Below are positions 53,876-64,000 of a stretch of 64,000 nucleotides of DNA, one piece after another. Source of the DNA: Taxillus chinensis (Eukaryota; Streptophyta; Magnoliopsida; Santalales; Loranthaceae); the NCBI GenBank assembly GCA_023512835.1, contig CM042090.1, forward strand, positions 3,813,826 through 3,877,825, given 5' to 3'. Under the pieces are notes generated by a model. That model saw only the letters and a list, made by a program, of their open reading frames with translations, did no database searches and was not told where the DNA came from. Position numbers and translations under genes: made by a program. Numbering within the stretch: position 1 is the first letter of the stretch; each line of letters begins with the position of its first letter.

Positions 53876-54334
53876 TTAATGTGTGTACATGATTGAGTTA
53901 GTGATATATATGTATATGTAGCATTACACGAGCACATGCCTACACTAGTTTATGAGTTGGGATAGGTCAGGGAGACATAATCCCTACTGAGCTGTGGTTA
54001 CTCACCCCTCCTGTTGTGTTTGTTTTTGTTTGTTTCAGGAGCTTACAGGAGCTAGGTGGTTCACCAGAGGTGAAGACCTTGTGTGTGTTAATTTGTTTAT
54101 TTTGTTGTAATGTAAAAACTATGTTGTAACCCTGTGGGGGAAAGAACACGTATGTATGTGTGTTTATACTATGCTTTGAATTGAGACTTCTGTATGTGTG
54201 ATATGGTTTTGGGACGACACCCGTGCTAAGGTCCCTTTCTCGGTGTTCTCACCAACCCCTTGTCCCTTCGGGTGCGGGCATGGGGATTCATTAACCGGTT
54301 TCTGTGGGTCGAAAATCTGGGGCGTGACAAATAT

Positions 54335-55830
54335 TTTCTTCAGAAATTAGACCTTAATTTAGGCTGAGGGAGGATGATATGACTAAATATGGCCCATCCC
54401 ATTTATGATAGAATTTGTTATAACATGACATACAATATATTTATGCTTTCTTTTAGTGTTTTTGACTTCTAATATTTGTTGTACACATGGTGAATCCATT
54501 TTATATGCATTTTTAACACATATTCATTCCCTATTTTAATGGGTTTTAGAGTGTTTTATTGTGTTTGAGTTATGTTTTATTTGACAAATGCATATTTTTA
54601 GTATTTTGTAGAGTTCGGTATGCTTTGTGTGTTTTATATTATTTTGTATGTGTTTGGTGGAGCTTTGGACCTAAGTAGAGTTGGTGGATTTTAAAAGGCA
54701 GACTCAAGGTGCAGAGATTCCTAGTTGTGGCTAAATATGTTGCAGTCACTGGCCTTCACATTGGTGTAAAGTTTCCAGTCATGGATGCAGGTGTTGCAGC
54801 CGTCAACCTTCATGATGGTGCAAGATTTCCAGTTGCCGGCCATGGCGCCAACGTTTGCCATTTTATTTATATTTTCTTATTTATTTTAATGTATTATTTA
54901 GGGGAAGTATATAAGGACCATGTAAGAGAATGATTTAGGGATTCTAAACTATTGGGGAGCCATCCTCGACAGCTAGAAACTTAGTTTGTATTCTTAGATT
55001 TTTTTTCTTTTGATTTTGGATAATTTCATGTAAAATGTGAGTTAGAACTCATTGGTTTTAGAGTAGAATCGTTTGTATGCTTTCGTAAGAGGTTGGTTCA
55101 TCTTCTTTTCTACTCTTGTAATCCCAATTTCATTTTCTCATATATACATATGTTTATTCAATTTTCCATGAGGTAATCCATTTTTTCCTAGGGATTGAGG
55201 GTAGTCTAATATCAATTTCTTGATTTTATGAGTTTTTCTTTAATTATTTTTTACCTCTTTCATGGATGGTTTCCTTTTATAGAATATTTACATGCTATGA
55301 AAGTCATGAACCTATTGCATGTCTTAGATAATTAAAGGATGGACCGAAAGGTGAACTTTAATATCATAATTGTAAAATAGAACCTAGGAACCTGGGTCGT
55401 GAGAGAAGATCGTGATCCTTTGAGGACCCATTGTTGATCACCTATCAATGGGTTTGATCCTATTTTAGTGTGCTACGAGAGTAGGACATTGATACTATTA
55501 GGCACACTGCTATTTGCGCGAAAGCGGTTAGCGGTTACCGGTTACATCAGAATCATCCACGTTCACATGTTAGAGAATAAATTGAAATAATTAATTAAAC
55601 TATATAATTAAGAATTAGAAATTGTGGTGAACCTCAGACGCTAGACCTTTATTTTCTTATTTTTCTTTTGCTCTAGGATTGTTTTATTTTATTTATTAAT
55701 AACAAGAAATGAACATGGTAAGTGACAAAGTGATGTTATTATCAAATAGGACAGAGTTAGCACAAAAGGATAATAAAATTATGAATAGTTATATGAGATA
55801 AGTAAAACAAAATAGTTTATCAGCCAGAAG
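54335..55830. other. Retroelement-like remnant, unassigned
   Basis: GGCTGAGGGAGGATGATATG near 54362 looks like a purine tract followed by an LTR start. Around 54.7-54.85 kb a roughly 65-bp block is duplicated (GTGGC/GCCGTC..., GGTG.AA..TTTCCAGT). No protein domain or matching second LTR was found. Confidence 0.35.
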
Positions 55831-58430
55831 CGAACCTTATGCCACGATCAGCCATGCTGGTTGGTGTTGGGTCTTCTCTTCTCTTCTTCAAAGGCTCTTT
55901 CTCTCTCACACCTCCTCGCCACACCTTTCACCGGATCTCTTCTGTTTTTTCAGGGTGTTGTGGTTCTTCCTCGGCTCGACCGTCAACGACGACCAGTCTT
56001 TTGGCTCTTTTAGGAGGACAGAGTTCTTAGCAATCTCGGGTCCCCTTCTTTGGTGGCACGTTACCTTCTTGCGGTCTCCCGACATCGTTTCTTCGGAGCG
56101 CTCGTTCCACTCCGCGCAAGCGGGTCCTTTTCACTGCCATTCTGACCCTTGCTTTGCGGCTCGGCTTATATGTTACCCGACCAAGTTGCTCATTTCAAAT
56201 CCTAACTCTCGTTGCTCCCCATCGCCAAACCTCCCTTTCCTCTTGTCCTTCAATTAATGGCCCGAATATCTCTTTCCAGTTAATCCGGCCATTCGGATTG
56301 GAGTGTCTAATCCTCCGGTTGGTTTTTCCGCCCTCTCCTTGAAGCCTGCCTCACCGTCTCCAATCCCATCGTCTTCTTATCGACGACTCTTGAGTTAGCA
56401 CGGTGTGCACCACCGACAACCTCTTATTCGGTGAATCCATCACACACTCGGCCGTTCTCCGGCTCTCTCCACACCTCTTGGTGAACCCAGCAGATGCCGA
56501 TCCAATGGCGGCTCATGGGGCCACAAAAGGCAAGGAACAGGTGAAATCCTTAGGTCGCGGTTGCCTCTTGAGTCGATGCCGGCTCGCACTCCCTCTTGCG
56601 CCTTTGGCCATGTCGGCTTTTGAGGTCTGATGGATGGGGGAGTCTTGTTTCGGTTCGCGAAGGTCCAGAACCTTCCTTTGGGCGCATCTCGCTTGTCTTC
56701 GACTCTTCGGACCTTCGCCCGAATGATGTTGTTCCATTTCTCCGCTTATTACCTTCGTATCTTAGCCGGATGGGAACATGACGCCGCCGACCATTGCGCT
56801 CTCCGCTTCTCCTCCTCGGACAACAGGCGTTTGGTGACCCCTCGCGCCAAGCCCCGACGCGTCGCCCCCGTCCTCCCGGATCCGGTCCGTCGACCCTCTC
56901 ATTCTCGGGCCTCCCAGCAACGTTCGTGCCGACCCTCCGAGGTGCGGGGCCTCTGCGCAGGTGCCCTAAGGCCTCCCTCCTTTGTGCGGATGTCCCCCTC
57001 CTCCTCCTCCGTGCTTGCCGCGGTTGATCCGGTTGCGGCCGCCCGATGTCCCCTCTTCTCCGAAGCCCCTTTCTTCCCCACCTCACCCCGAGTCCTTGCC
57101 TCTCTCCGCCGACCCTTAACGGACCTTGCTCCGTTTAGCTTTGCCAGCCTCCATTCCGACACGTCTCGGTGTTTTCCCGCTCCCATCTCCGGAGACAGAT
57201 CATCGGCTTGGTCCGGCTTTTCGCGGCCTCCATTCCAGATGTGCCGTTCCTCTCCTCCACCGACATTCGGGGGTCCTTCTCCCAAGGCGGCCCTCTTCTC
57301 CCTCTGCGCTATTCCCGTGGTGACCTTTCGGTCCGCGGGTCCTCCCGGATGCCTTCGATGCTCCGGATACCCCTTTGCCGTTCGCGCCGTCTCCTCGGAC
57401 CCTCTCCCCCTCCTCTCTGTTCACGGGGAGTCCTCACCCGGAGGGTCTTGGGCGCCTCTTGGCCGGTCCCTTGCGTCTTTCCGCCCAGGGACAGCCCAGC
57501 TCGCGCCCACCGCCATCGTTGCCAAGGATGCCCTCCGCCCACCCTCTCCCTCTCACGCTCCTCCACTTCAAGGACAGAAAGGTCTGTCGCCTCGTCCGTC
57601 CATTCTTGTCTCCTCTTCGCGGACGCCCACGATGGCTCGTCCTCCCGTTGCTCCCGTGCCACCGGGGAGAAAGGTCTCGATCCTCTGCTCCTTCGCACCC
57701 ACCCTCCGGCAGAAGCGGCGCCCCGTGCTTCAGGGAGTTGAATCCCAAACGAGTCCTTCTCTCACTCCTCTCGCGCTCCAGCTCCTCCTCCATCCTCTCA
57801 CGCCACCCTTCCTCCCATCTAGCGGCGTTGACCCTTCGATGCGGATGGGTGTTCAAGCAATGAAGTCCTATCAGCGTCTTCTCAGAGAAGTGTCTTTCGA
57901 ATGTCCCTTTCTCCCGGACCCCGACGACTCTTTGTTCGGAGAAAGGACTCTTTCTGGAAGACATTGACCTTCTAAGGGTGCAAATGAGTGAGGTGTTTCT
58001 TTACAGGCGGGCACTTTTTGGTTCCGTGTTGGATGAGGCTCTTCCCGTGGGATCTAATTCATCCTTCATCGCGGGCGAGGATGCGCCATGGAAAACTCTC
58101 TCACTTCCTCTTCGTCGGATCATGTCGCCACCTTTAGATGGTGTCTTCATGATTCGCCAAGCAAATGTTCTCATTGTTCTCATCAGATAGGAGACTTTGA
58201 AAAAGAATCATGGGACCACGTGTCTCAGTGACTTGTGAAGAAAGTTGGTTTTAGAAGAGTGGGCATCCCCCTTGGGTCCAGGAGGACACGGGCGAAGCAG
58301 GCCCACCGATGGAGACGGGGCCTTTGTCTTCTTCATCAAGTCTTTTTGGTGGACAATGTGGGCAACACCTTAACGAAGCGACAAGGGCTGAGAAGGCAAC
58401 TATGTCTTAGTAGAGCCTTATGTCCTTAGT
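55831..58430. other. Second GC-rich, pyrimidine-biased island, unidentified
   Basis: Sharp rise in C+T on the plus strand from about 55840, fading after about 58000. The longest open frame is 445 codons (56630-57967, plus), rich in Pro, Ser, Arg and Leu. Several other frames of 130-190 codons overlap it on both strands, which argues against real coding. No domain recognised. In style it resembles the 46.7-52.4 kb island. It lies upstream of an LTR, so it could be internal retroelement sequence. Confidence 0.45.
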
Positions 58431-60092
58431 GAAAATCTTGTATAAGAATTGTACTTAGTGAAAAGATTGGTTGTTGTGTATCTATGACTTTTGCACACGA
58501 TCGCAAAGGGTTGGGCTTCCTGGGGAGATGTTGGACGCCCGATTTGGATGGTAGCCTTATGTTTGATCCGAGTCTTTGTGTTTCTTTGATCGTTGCAGAA
58601 GAATGTTATTAATCCGGATCCTCGAGAAACTAAGGACGGATACAATCGATCCGGCAGAGTGAGTGTCGTCAAACACTTGGTAAAAAAAGTCCCAAAACGG
58701 CAAGAACTTCGTGCGGCTGTAAGCGCTAAGTAAGACTCTTGTTTCAGGTCGCCAGAAGAAGCCGGAGTAAGGCGTCTTCCTAGCGGGGAGACAGCGGATA
58801 AGGCCCAGTCTTTTAGCCGGGAGGGATGCGGAGGGACGGACAACTTCTCATACGAGTAAGGACGCTAGTCGGGTAAGATGATCTTATGGGAGTAAGGAAC
58901 TTACATAGGAGAAGGATTTTCGGAGTAGGAACGCGGGTGGAAGTCGTAAGTTATCCACTTTTCAAGGTGCAAGTAAGGACTTACGAGTAAGGTCACGGGA
59001 GGAGCGACACGCAGTCCGAGACGGTGCTCACGCCGGGAGGTTCCGACCTCTTGCTGGGGGCAGCCAGAGACTTCAACTCAACCGCTTATTCCTGGCTCCG
59101 TGAAGACTTTGCCGAGATCTCCGGGACTCCGGATGTGGCCAACCTTAATTATTTGGGAACTCACAAAGACATTTTCTCTTCAAACCCAGTCTTGGCCCAC
59201 ACCCGGCAGGCGGGATCGGGGGGCGCTTCGACTCAAGTTCCAAGGTTGTCTCTTAGGAAGTTTCAAATATTCATCTTGTACTTGTGAGAGCACCTGTTTT
59301 GCGAGATTATCCGTGTATGCCACGGCTTTATTTTGAGAGATGAATTTGGCTGGTGTGAGTTCTTTGTACGAGGAGAGAGTCTTGCTTCTTTTTTATTGTT
59401 TTTCTTGTGATAATAACAAAATACTTCCCTATCCGGTTATCTTCCGCAGTGATTCTATCACTTACTAGATAAGTGTTTGTGTCTTAAGAAGAAAAGAGTT
59501 CTATGGCCATCCCCATATAGCAATAGCAAGATAAGGGTATAAAGAAAACCAACATATGAGATATTTACATATAAAAGTTACCACATGATAATGTAAGTAG
59601 ACAAATGATGAACCTATCCTTCAAAGGGAAGACTAGAATGGGCAAACAATATGTGGGTCAGTGCCCCTAACGGGCTTCTATTGTTGGGCTTATCTTATTC
59701 ATCAGTTCCCAAACTTTCTCTGTAGAGAGCTCCGTACACCGTGAGATTTATCGGAGGGAGTCTTAAAAGGATGGACCTTAAAAAAACCTCAAGCATGAGT
59801 GAGGAGTCCAGGGCCCTATTGCGAATAATGATCAACACGCAAGGTACCATACTAAACCTCGCTAACCTAAATTATGACAAACCTGGGTATAAGGTTATGC
59901 ATGAATGCAACATGTATGGAAAGCAGAAAATCACAACTATCATGGGATTAAAGCATATAAATCACAACTATCATACAAAAATAATGAGTTAAAATGAATA
60001 AATAAAATAACCAAGTATAAACAAAAAGGAAACCTCCCAATCCTAGTACTAGGCCTAACCCTCTAAGTGTTGTCCCCAGCAAAGTCGCTAGC
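58431..60092. other. Probable internal 3' region of a large LTR element
   Basis: No gene recognised. The last 40 bases (GTTGTCCCCAGCAAAGTCGC) directly precede an LTR start and resemble the CCCCAGC.GAGTCGCC sequence that often lies just before Tat/Ogre-type LTRs in plants. Confidence 0.4.
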
Positions 60093-62317
60093 TGTCATCA
60101 CCAATTTTCGTCCGGGCCGCAACCGAATGATGAAATGTATAGAGTAGCCACCAACTATTTTGTGGGGTGCAGTTGGTCACCTAAAATGTGAGTGGTTTAC
60201 ATCACCAGATAAATGTTCGGAGGTTGGTTACGTGTAGGGAAGGATTAGCACCCCTACAGCGCCCTTTCGGTACCTATGTTAGGAGGAGGAGATTTATATT
60301 TATTTTTATTGTTGTGATTGGGTCGAGGCACTATGGTTTTCCTAAAAATTTTATGCTTTGTATTTAGCTAAGTTATTTGTTAAAGTTATGGTTACAATTG
60401 ATTTACCCTAAATTTCTAAGGGAATCCTAAAGCTTTGTTTTGTTTTTTTGTTGTTTGAAGTGGAAAATAGAACCCTAAGGGTTTTTTTTTGTGGTTTATG
60501 TTTATGTTTTTTTTTTGTTTTGAAAATTGAAGTACTAAAAATTTAATCTTTGGTTTTTGGTTGGAAAACGTATTTTTTGTTTGAAAGGATAAAACTATAA
60601 ACTAACACATATTAAAAAATAACATATAAAGTTATGTGTATGATTGTGACATCCACAAATCAAATAACAACTCATTCTTTTTTTTGTTTTTTTTCATCTT
60701 TTTTTTTGCCTCTCTTTGCTCTTTTTTTTTTGTTTTGTCTTTACTATACTAGACATATTACAACATACAACATAAAAAGGAAAATACAAGAAAAATATAA
60801 CATATACCAATGACATAAAAAATAGGAAAATACTATGCATTACATTGAGTCTACATATAAATAAACTAAAAGTAATAAATAAATAAATACAAATTAACTA
60901 AACTGACTTTGGGCTTCAACTTCGGCCGTCCGTTTGAATTGTCCTGTCTGCGCCGATAATCACCTGCTTGAAAATAGAACCAACAAATCTGGTAGCAAGA
61001 TTTGTCAAACTCAAACTGAATTTTAGATTTTTTTTGTGACTGGAAATAAGGAGAGTGGGCGTAAGAAATAGGAGAATGAAAAGGAATTGATTTTTTTGTT
61101 TTTGTTTTTGTGATGGAAACGTATGAAAGAGTGGGGGGCAGAACTAGAGTTATTTTTGTGTTTTCTTTTGCTGGGAAAACGAGAGCTAGAACGGGATATT
61201 CGGGAAGGAGGAGTTGGAAAAGGGGCAGTTTTTGGAAAGGCTCGTAAGGAAAAAAAGATTGGGCTTAACTCTTAAGCATAAAAACTCTGGGTGTTCTTGG
61301 GTGTAAGCATGGGCGTCGTCTCCTTTGTGCGTGGGGAAGGACTCCTTTTTAATGCCTTTTGACGTAGCCTCATTATTGTTGCATTTATTGATGTATTATT
61401 CATGCCAACATTTTTTATTTCCGGATTCCATCTTATGTCGGGTGGATTGATGACCTATGATTGCCCCTTTTGGTTTCATATGAGCACATGTGACTGATAG
61501 GCATTGAAAAGTATCTGCACAGCTAATACCAACACATCCCGTGAAGAAACAGTGAGCGAGCCCATGGATAGGCCAAACAGTGAAGGTTAAAGGTTGGTAG
61601 GGTTGAAGGTCAGTGGAGGCCTGGATCCGGATCAATGGAAGTTTATTCCGGATGATTGAAGCTTATTCCGGATCAATGGAAGGCTTGGATCCTTACTCCG
61701 TATTAGTGGAGGCTTAGTCCGCATCAATGGAGGGCTCGGATCCTTACTCTGTATCAGTGGAAGCTTAGTCAGGATCAGTGATGTCTTGGAGTTGACTACG
61801 ATGCTCCGGATTGTTTTTTTCTTTAATTACCCTTTTACCCCCACCCAAAATACCAAAATGGACAAACTTTTGGGGATTGTTTGGGAAGCCCCGTATTCGC
61901 CCAAATAGTCATTTTGGATAATCTCACATGGTCACATTTCCAAGCCCTTTGACCAAGGGCATTGACCGTCTTTTGGCAAGTTTGACTTTTTTCGTTGCAT
62001 TTTGTTTTGGCCTTAACTTCTTCATTTTAAATCGAAATTGAGCTTAGTCCAGTGCGTTAGTCTCCAAATTTCCTTCTCTATCACCTGATGTTGGTCTTGG
62101 GGCACTTTAGAGGCTTGTAGCAGAGGTTATCAATTTTGGGCTTTCCCGTTTGTGTCAGTGCATCCATCTTATGCAAATAGGAGTTAACATCAACTCCAAA
62201 CCATTCCTTGGTCGTAGGGAATCTTTTTGGACCTCTTCAACAAAATATGGCATGTGTAGAGGATATAAAAGTTTCAAAGGGTTAGTATGTCCAACCTGAA
62301 CAAAATGGGATCCAACA
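60093..62317 (+). mobile_element. LTR of the same family as 31.2-35.5 kb
   Basis: Begins TGTCATCACCAATTTTCGTC and ends GGGATCCAACA, matching both ends of the 31.2-kb LTR. It shares the leader (GTAGCCACCAACTATTTTG, GGTTACGTGTAGGGAAGGAT, CGCCCTTTCGGTACC) and then T-rich runs. It is shorter, about 2.2 kb, and lacks the poly-C tracts. The flanks CTAGC and CCCGC do not match, so it is not a simple solo LTR. It may be the right LTR of an element whose left part was lost. Confidence 0.65.
61615..61790. repeat. Tandem repeat with TTATTCCGGAT / TTACTCCGTAT motifs
   Basis: Several units of about 20-45 bp: GGATCAATGGAAG, TTATTCCGGAT, GGATCCTTACTCCGTAT, GGAGGCTTAGTCCGCATCAA. The same TTATTCCG/TTACTCCG core is seen at 1-260. 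Confidence 0.65.
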
Positions 62318-62348
62318 CCCGCCTCGCCTTGCCCCATTGCCATCCCTA
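62318..62348. mobile_element. Orphan hAT-type terminus
   Basis: Complemented, this reads TAGGGATGGCAATGGGGC followed by AAGGCGAGGCGGG, a terminus common to a plant hAT group. It abuts the LTR end directly. The opposite end was not found in the window. Confidence 0.45.
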
Positions 62349-62349
62349 A

Positions 62350-62800
62350 GGTCAAACTTGGTCAAATCCAAAATAAGCCCAAATCTAGAGTAAGGATGAT
62401 GTGGAATAAAGATCTGAAATAGGCCCAGATCCGAGGATGATACGGAGTAAAGGCCCAATAATCCGAAATAAGCCTAATCCGGAGGTCAAACTTGGTCAAA
62501 TCCAGAATACCCAATGATCCGAAATAAGCCCAATCCATAGGTCAAACTTGATCAAATCCGGAATACCCAATGATCCGAAATAAGCCCAATGACACGTAAT
62601 AAGCCTAAATCCAGAGGTCAAACTTGGTCAAATCCGGAATAAGCTCAATAATCTAGAATAAGCCCAGAAGATGCGGAATAAGGACCTAATAATACGGAAT
62701 AAGGACCCAATGATCCGGAATAAGCTCTGAATAGTTTGAAAATCATCCCCCATAATGTGGAATAAGCTCCTATTAGTCTGAAAATTATCCTAATGATCCG
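62350..62800. repeat. Tandem array of GGTCAAACTTGGTCAAATCC / CGGAATAAG units
   Basis: GGTCAAACTTGGTCAAATCC or a one-base variant begins near 62350, 62483, 62540 and 62616, with CCCAATGATCCGAAATAAGC between. CGGAATAAGG motifs continue to about 62730. These are complements of the CCTTATTCCG motifs at 1-260 and 61.6-61.8 kb, so the arrays are in opposite orientation. Confidence 0.7.
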
Positions 62801-64000
62801 AAAAAACTCCAAAATAGCTCCTCAACAAGTCTGGGAGTGACTCCAAAGCATCGGGACTCTGAAAAATCAAGAAAAATCCTTTTCTAAGTGCATTAAATGC
62901 CACCAGTGTCTTGGAGCTCCCTTTTCAAGCGTAAGAATTGAGGAGTCTTCGAATATTAAATTGAAATGTCTTGAAACTCCATTTTCAAGTATAAGGACAG
63001 GAAGCTTCTGTAATTAAATGTCATTTTAATGTATAAACTCTTCGAGACATCACAGTTGACCCTGGAGACTACATAACCATCAATTCCCAATGACGCCAAT
63101 ACACCCGAAAATGCATTCAGCCCTTACTCGCCAAAGCGTCCAGATACAACATAATATTAAAATAAATCCCAAGCAATTTATTTATTTTTAGACACGAGAA
63201 TAAGGAGCCATAATGAGGTTCCTGGGACACCACATTTGACTTATTGAAATTGTAAAGAGTGCAATTAATGCCTAGCCAATGGATACTCCCATATATGCCT
63301 ATAAATATACTGTCTTAGGAGACAGATGAGAGGAGAAAATTATCAGAGGAGAGGGGCATCAATTATCAATGAAAGGGTGGAAAGAGCTTTCCAAGCGGGT
63401 TTTTGAGAGGAAAAATCAAAGAGAGATATACTTATTTTCTTAGGAGAAAAGCATTCAGAATTGCTTTTTTTCTTCAAGCACATAAAAGGGGACGTTCCAA
63501 ACCAAGGAGAAAGCATTCTGGAAACATGTAAACCGAAGACTTAAAGTAGGGAAGGAAAGCTGTATTTTTCTTTCTAACCCTTTTGTTTTCAGGGAAACTT
63601 TTGGAGGAAAATCTCCAAGTTCGGTCATAAAAAGACCACTCAGGTTCTTCTCTTTAATTTCTTTATATTTAAACTGTTAAGACTTCTTTTCTCAAATGTT
63701 TTGAAGTGAAATGATTTCCTTTTAACTCTCATTCTTTTTTCTTCAAAATAGAAAAGGTTCAAACAAAAATCACATTTTCTAAAGAAATTAAAACAAGGCT
63801 TGGGCGGTCATAAGGATAGAGCCCTAGATGCTCATATCCTAGTCTGCCTAGGCCAATATCAGTTGTACCAGTATTTTCCTATTTGAATTCAAATTATTTT
63901 TATTTTATTTTCTAAAAAAGAAAATCACTTTTGTTTTCCTAAAAAAATGCAATATTGTCACATGGGCCTAGATCTCACATTCTTTTTCTAAAATTAGAAT
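62801..64000 (+). other. Promoter-like LTR region running off the window
   Basis: TATAAATA at 63300-63307 is followed about 30 bases later by GAGACAGATGAGAGGAG, a purine-rich leader typical of LTR U3/R boundaries in plants. No coding region. It probably belongs to a retroelement extending past 64000. Confidence 0.4.

Larger units (their letters stand above)
41534..54329 (+). mobile_element. Ty3/gypsy chromovirus (Tekay-like), decayed, with nested hAT
   Basis: Bounded by an exact 5-bp duplication AATAT (41529-41533 and 54330-54334), with termini TGTAATGACC and GGGCGTGACA. The order is: truncated left LTR, partial pol (reverse transcriptase, RNase H, integrase, chromodomain-like tail), polypurine tract, right LTR split by a 6.3-kb hAT element. 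Gag, protease and the primer-binding site are missing. The long LTR (about 2 kb when the insertion is removed) and the pol C-terminus fit the Tekay/Del group. Confidence 0.88.
45955..54329 (+). mobile_element. Right LTR, split by a hAT insertion
   Basis: LTR sequence occupies 45955-46354 and 52705-54329, about 2,025 bp without the insertion. The first part matches the left LTR closely, including the TATA element, the (GA)n tract (52711-52757) and the GTCGAC array. It extends beyond the left LTR's truncation to GGGCGTGACA. Confidence 0.88.

Noticed and set aside
41534..54329. Intact, active retrotransposon
   Set aside because: Gag, protease and primer site are absent, pol has six stops and the right LTR is split.
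56630..57967. 445-codon frame as a protein gene
   Set aside because: Several overlapping long frames exist on both strands of the same GC-rich sequence, composition is low-complexity and no domain is visible. Kept only as a finding.

Overview
This is nuclear DNA from a flowering plant, probably a dicot. The evidence is plant-type introns, an Enhancer-of-polycomb-like gene with the plant N-terminal signature, two UGT94-type glycosyltransferases, AT-rich spacers with many microsatellites, and a dense layer of plant transposons (Ty3/gypsy LTR elements, hAT and PIF/Harbinger-like elements). I cannot name the species.

Layout. 0-5.3 kb is AT-rich spacer with a tandem repeat at the left edge and a fold-back repeat. 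5.3-11.2 kb holds the one clearly intact multi-exon gene, an Enhancer of polycomb-like gene (4 coding exons, 787 aa) with a 944-bp hAT element in its third intron. 11.2-22.2 kb is spacer with two further short hAT-type elements, a 2.7-kb solo LTR (minus strand) and a 2-kb AT-rich inverted repeat. 22.3-28.8 kb holds a tandem pair of UGT94-like genes, both on the minus strand: the first is intact and the second has a 1-base frameshift near its start. A PIF/Harbinger-like element and a roughly 105-bp tandem duplication lie between them. 30.4-35.6 kb holds a decayed piece of a U2AF65-like splicing-factor gene whose intron was hit by a 4.3-kb LTR containing extreme poly-C tracts. 36-41 kb holds AT-rich repeats and a second solo LTR (2.5 kb) with its own nested hAT-like insertion.

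41.5-54.3 kb is one nested structure: a Tekay-like Ty3/gypsy chromovirus bounded by 5-bp duplications. Its left LTR is truncated and fused directly to the reverse-transcriptase region. Its right LTR is split by a 6.3-kb hAT element, which carries a 5.7-kb pyrimidine-rich GC island of unknown origin. 54.3-64 kb is retroelement debris, with a second unidentified GC-rich island (55.8-58.4 kb), another LTR of the 31-kb family, and tandem arrays.

The functional genes (EPL, UGT pair) are unrelated in pathway: one is a chromatin factor, the others modify specialised metabolites. Most of the window is transposon history that can be read through target-site duplications. The least explained parts are the two GC-rich pyrimidine-biased islands.
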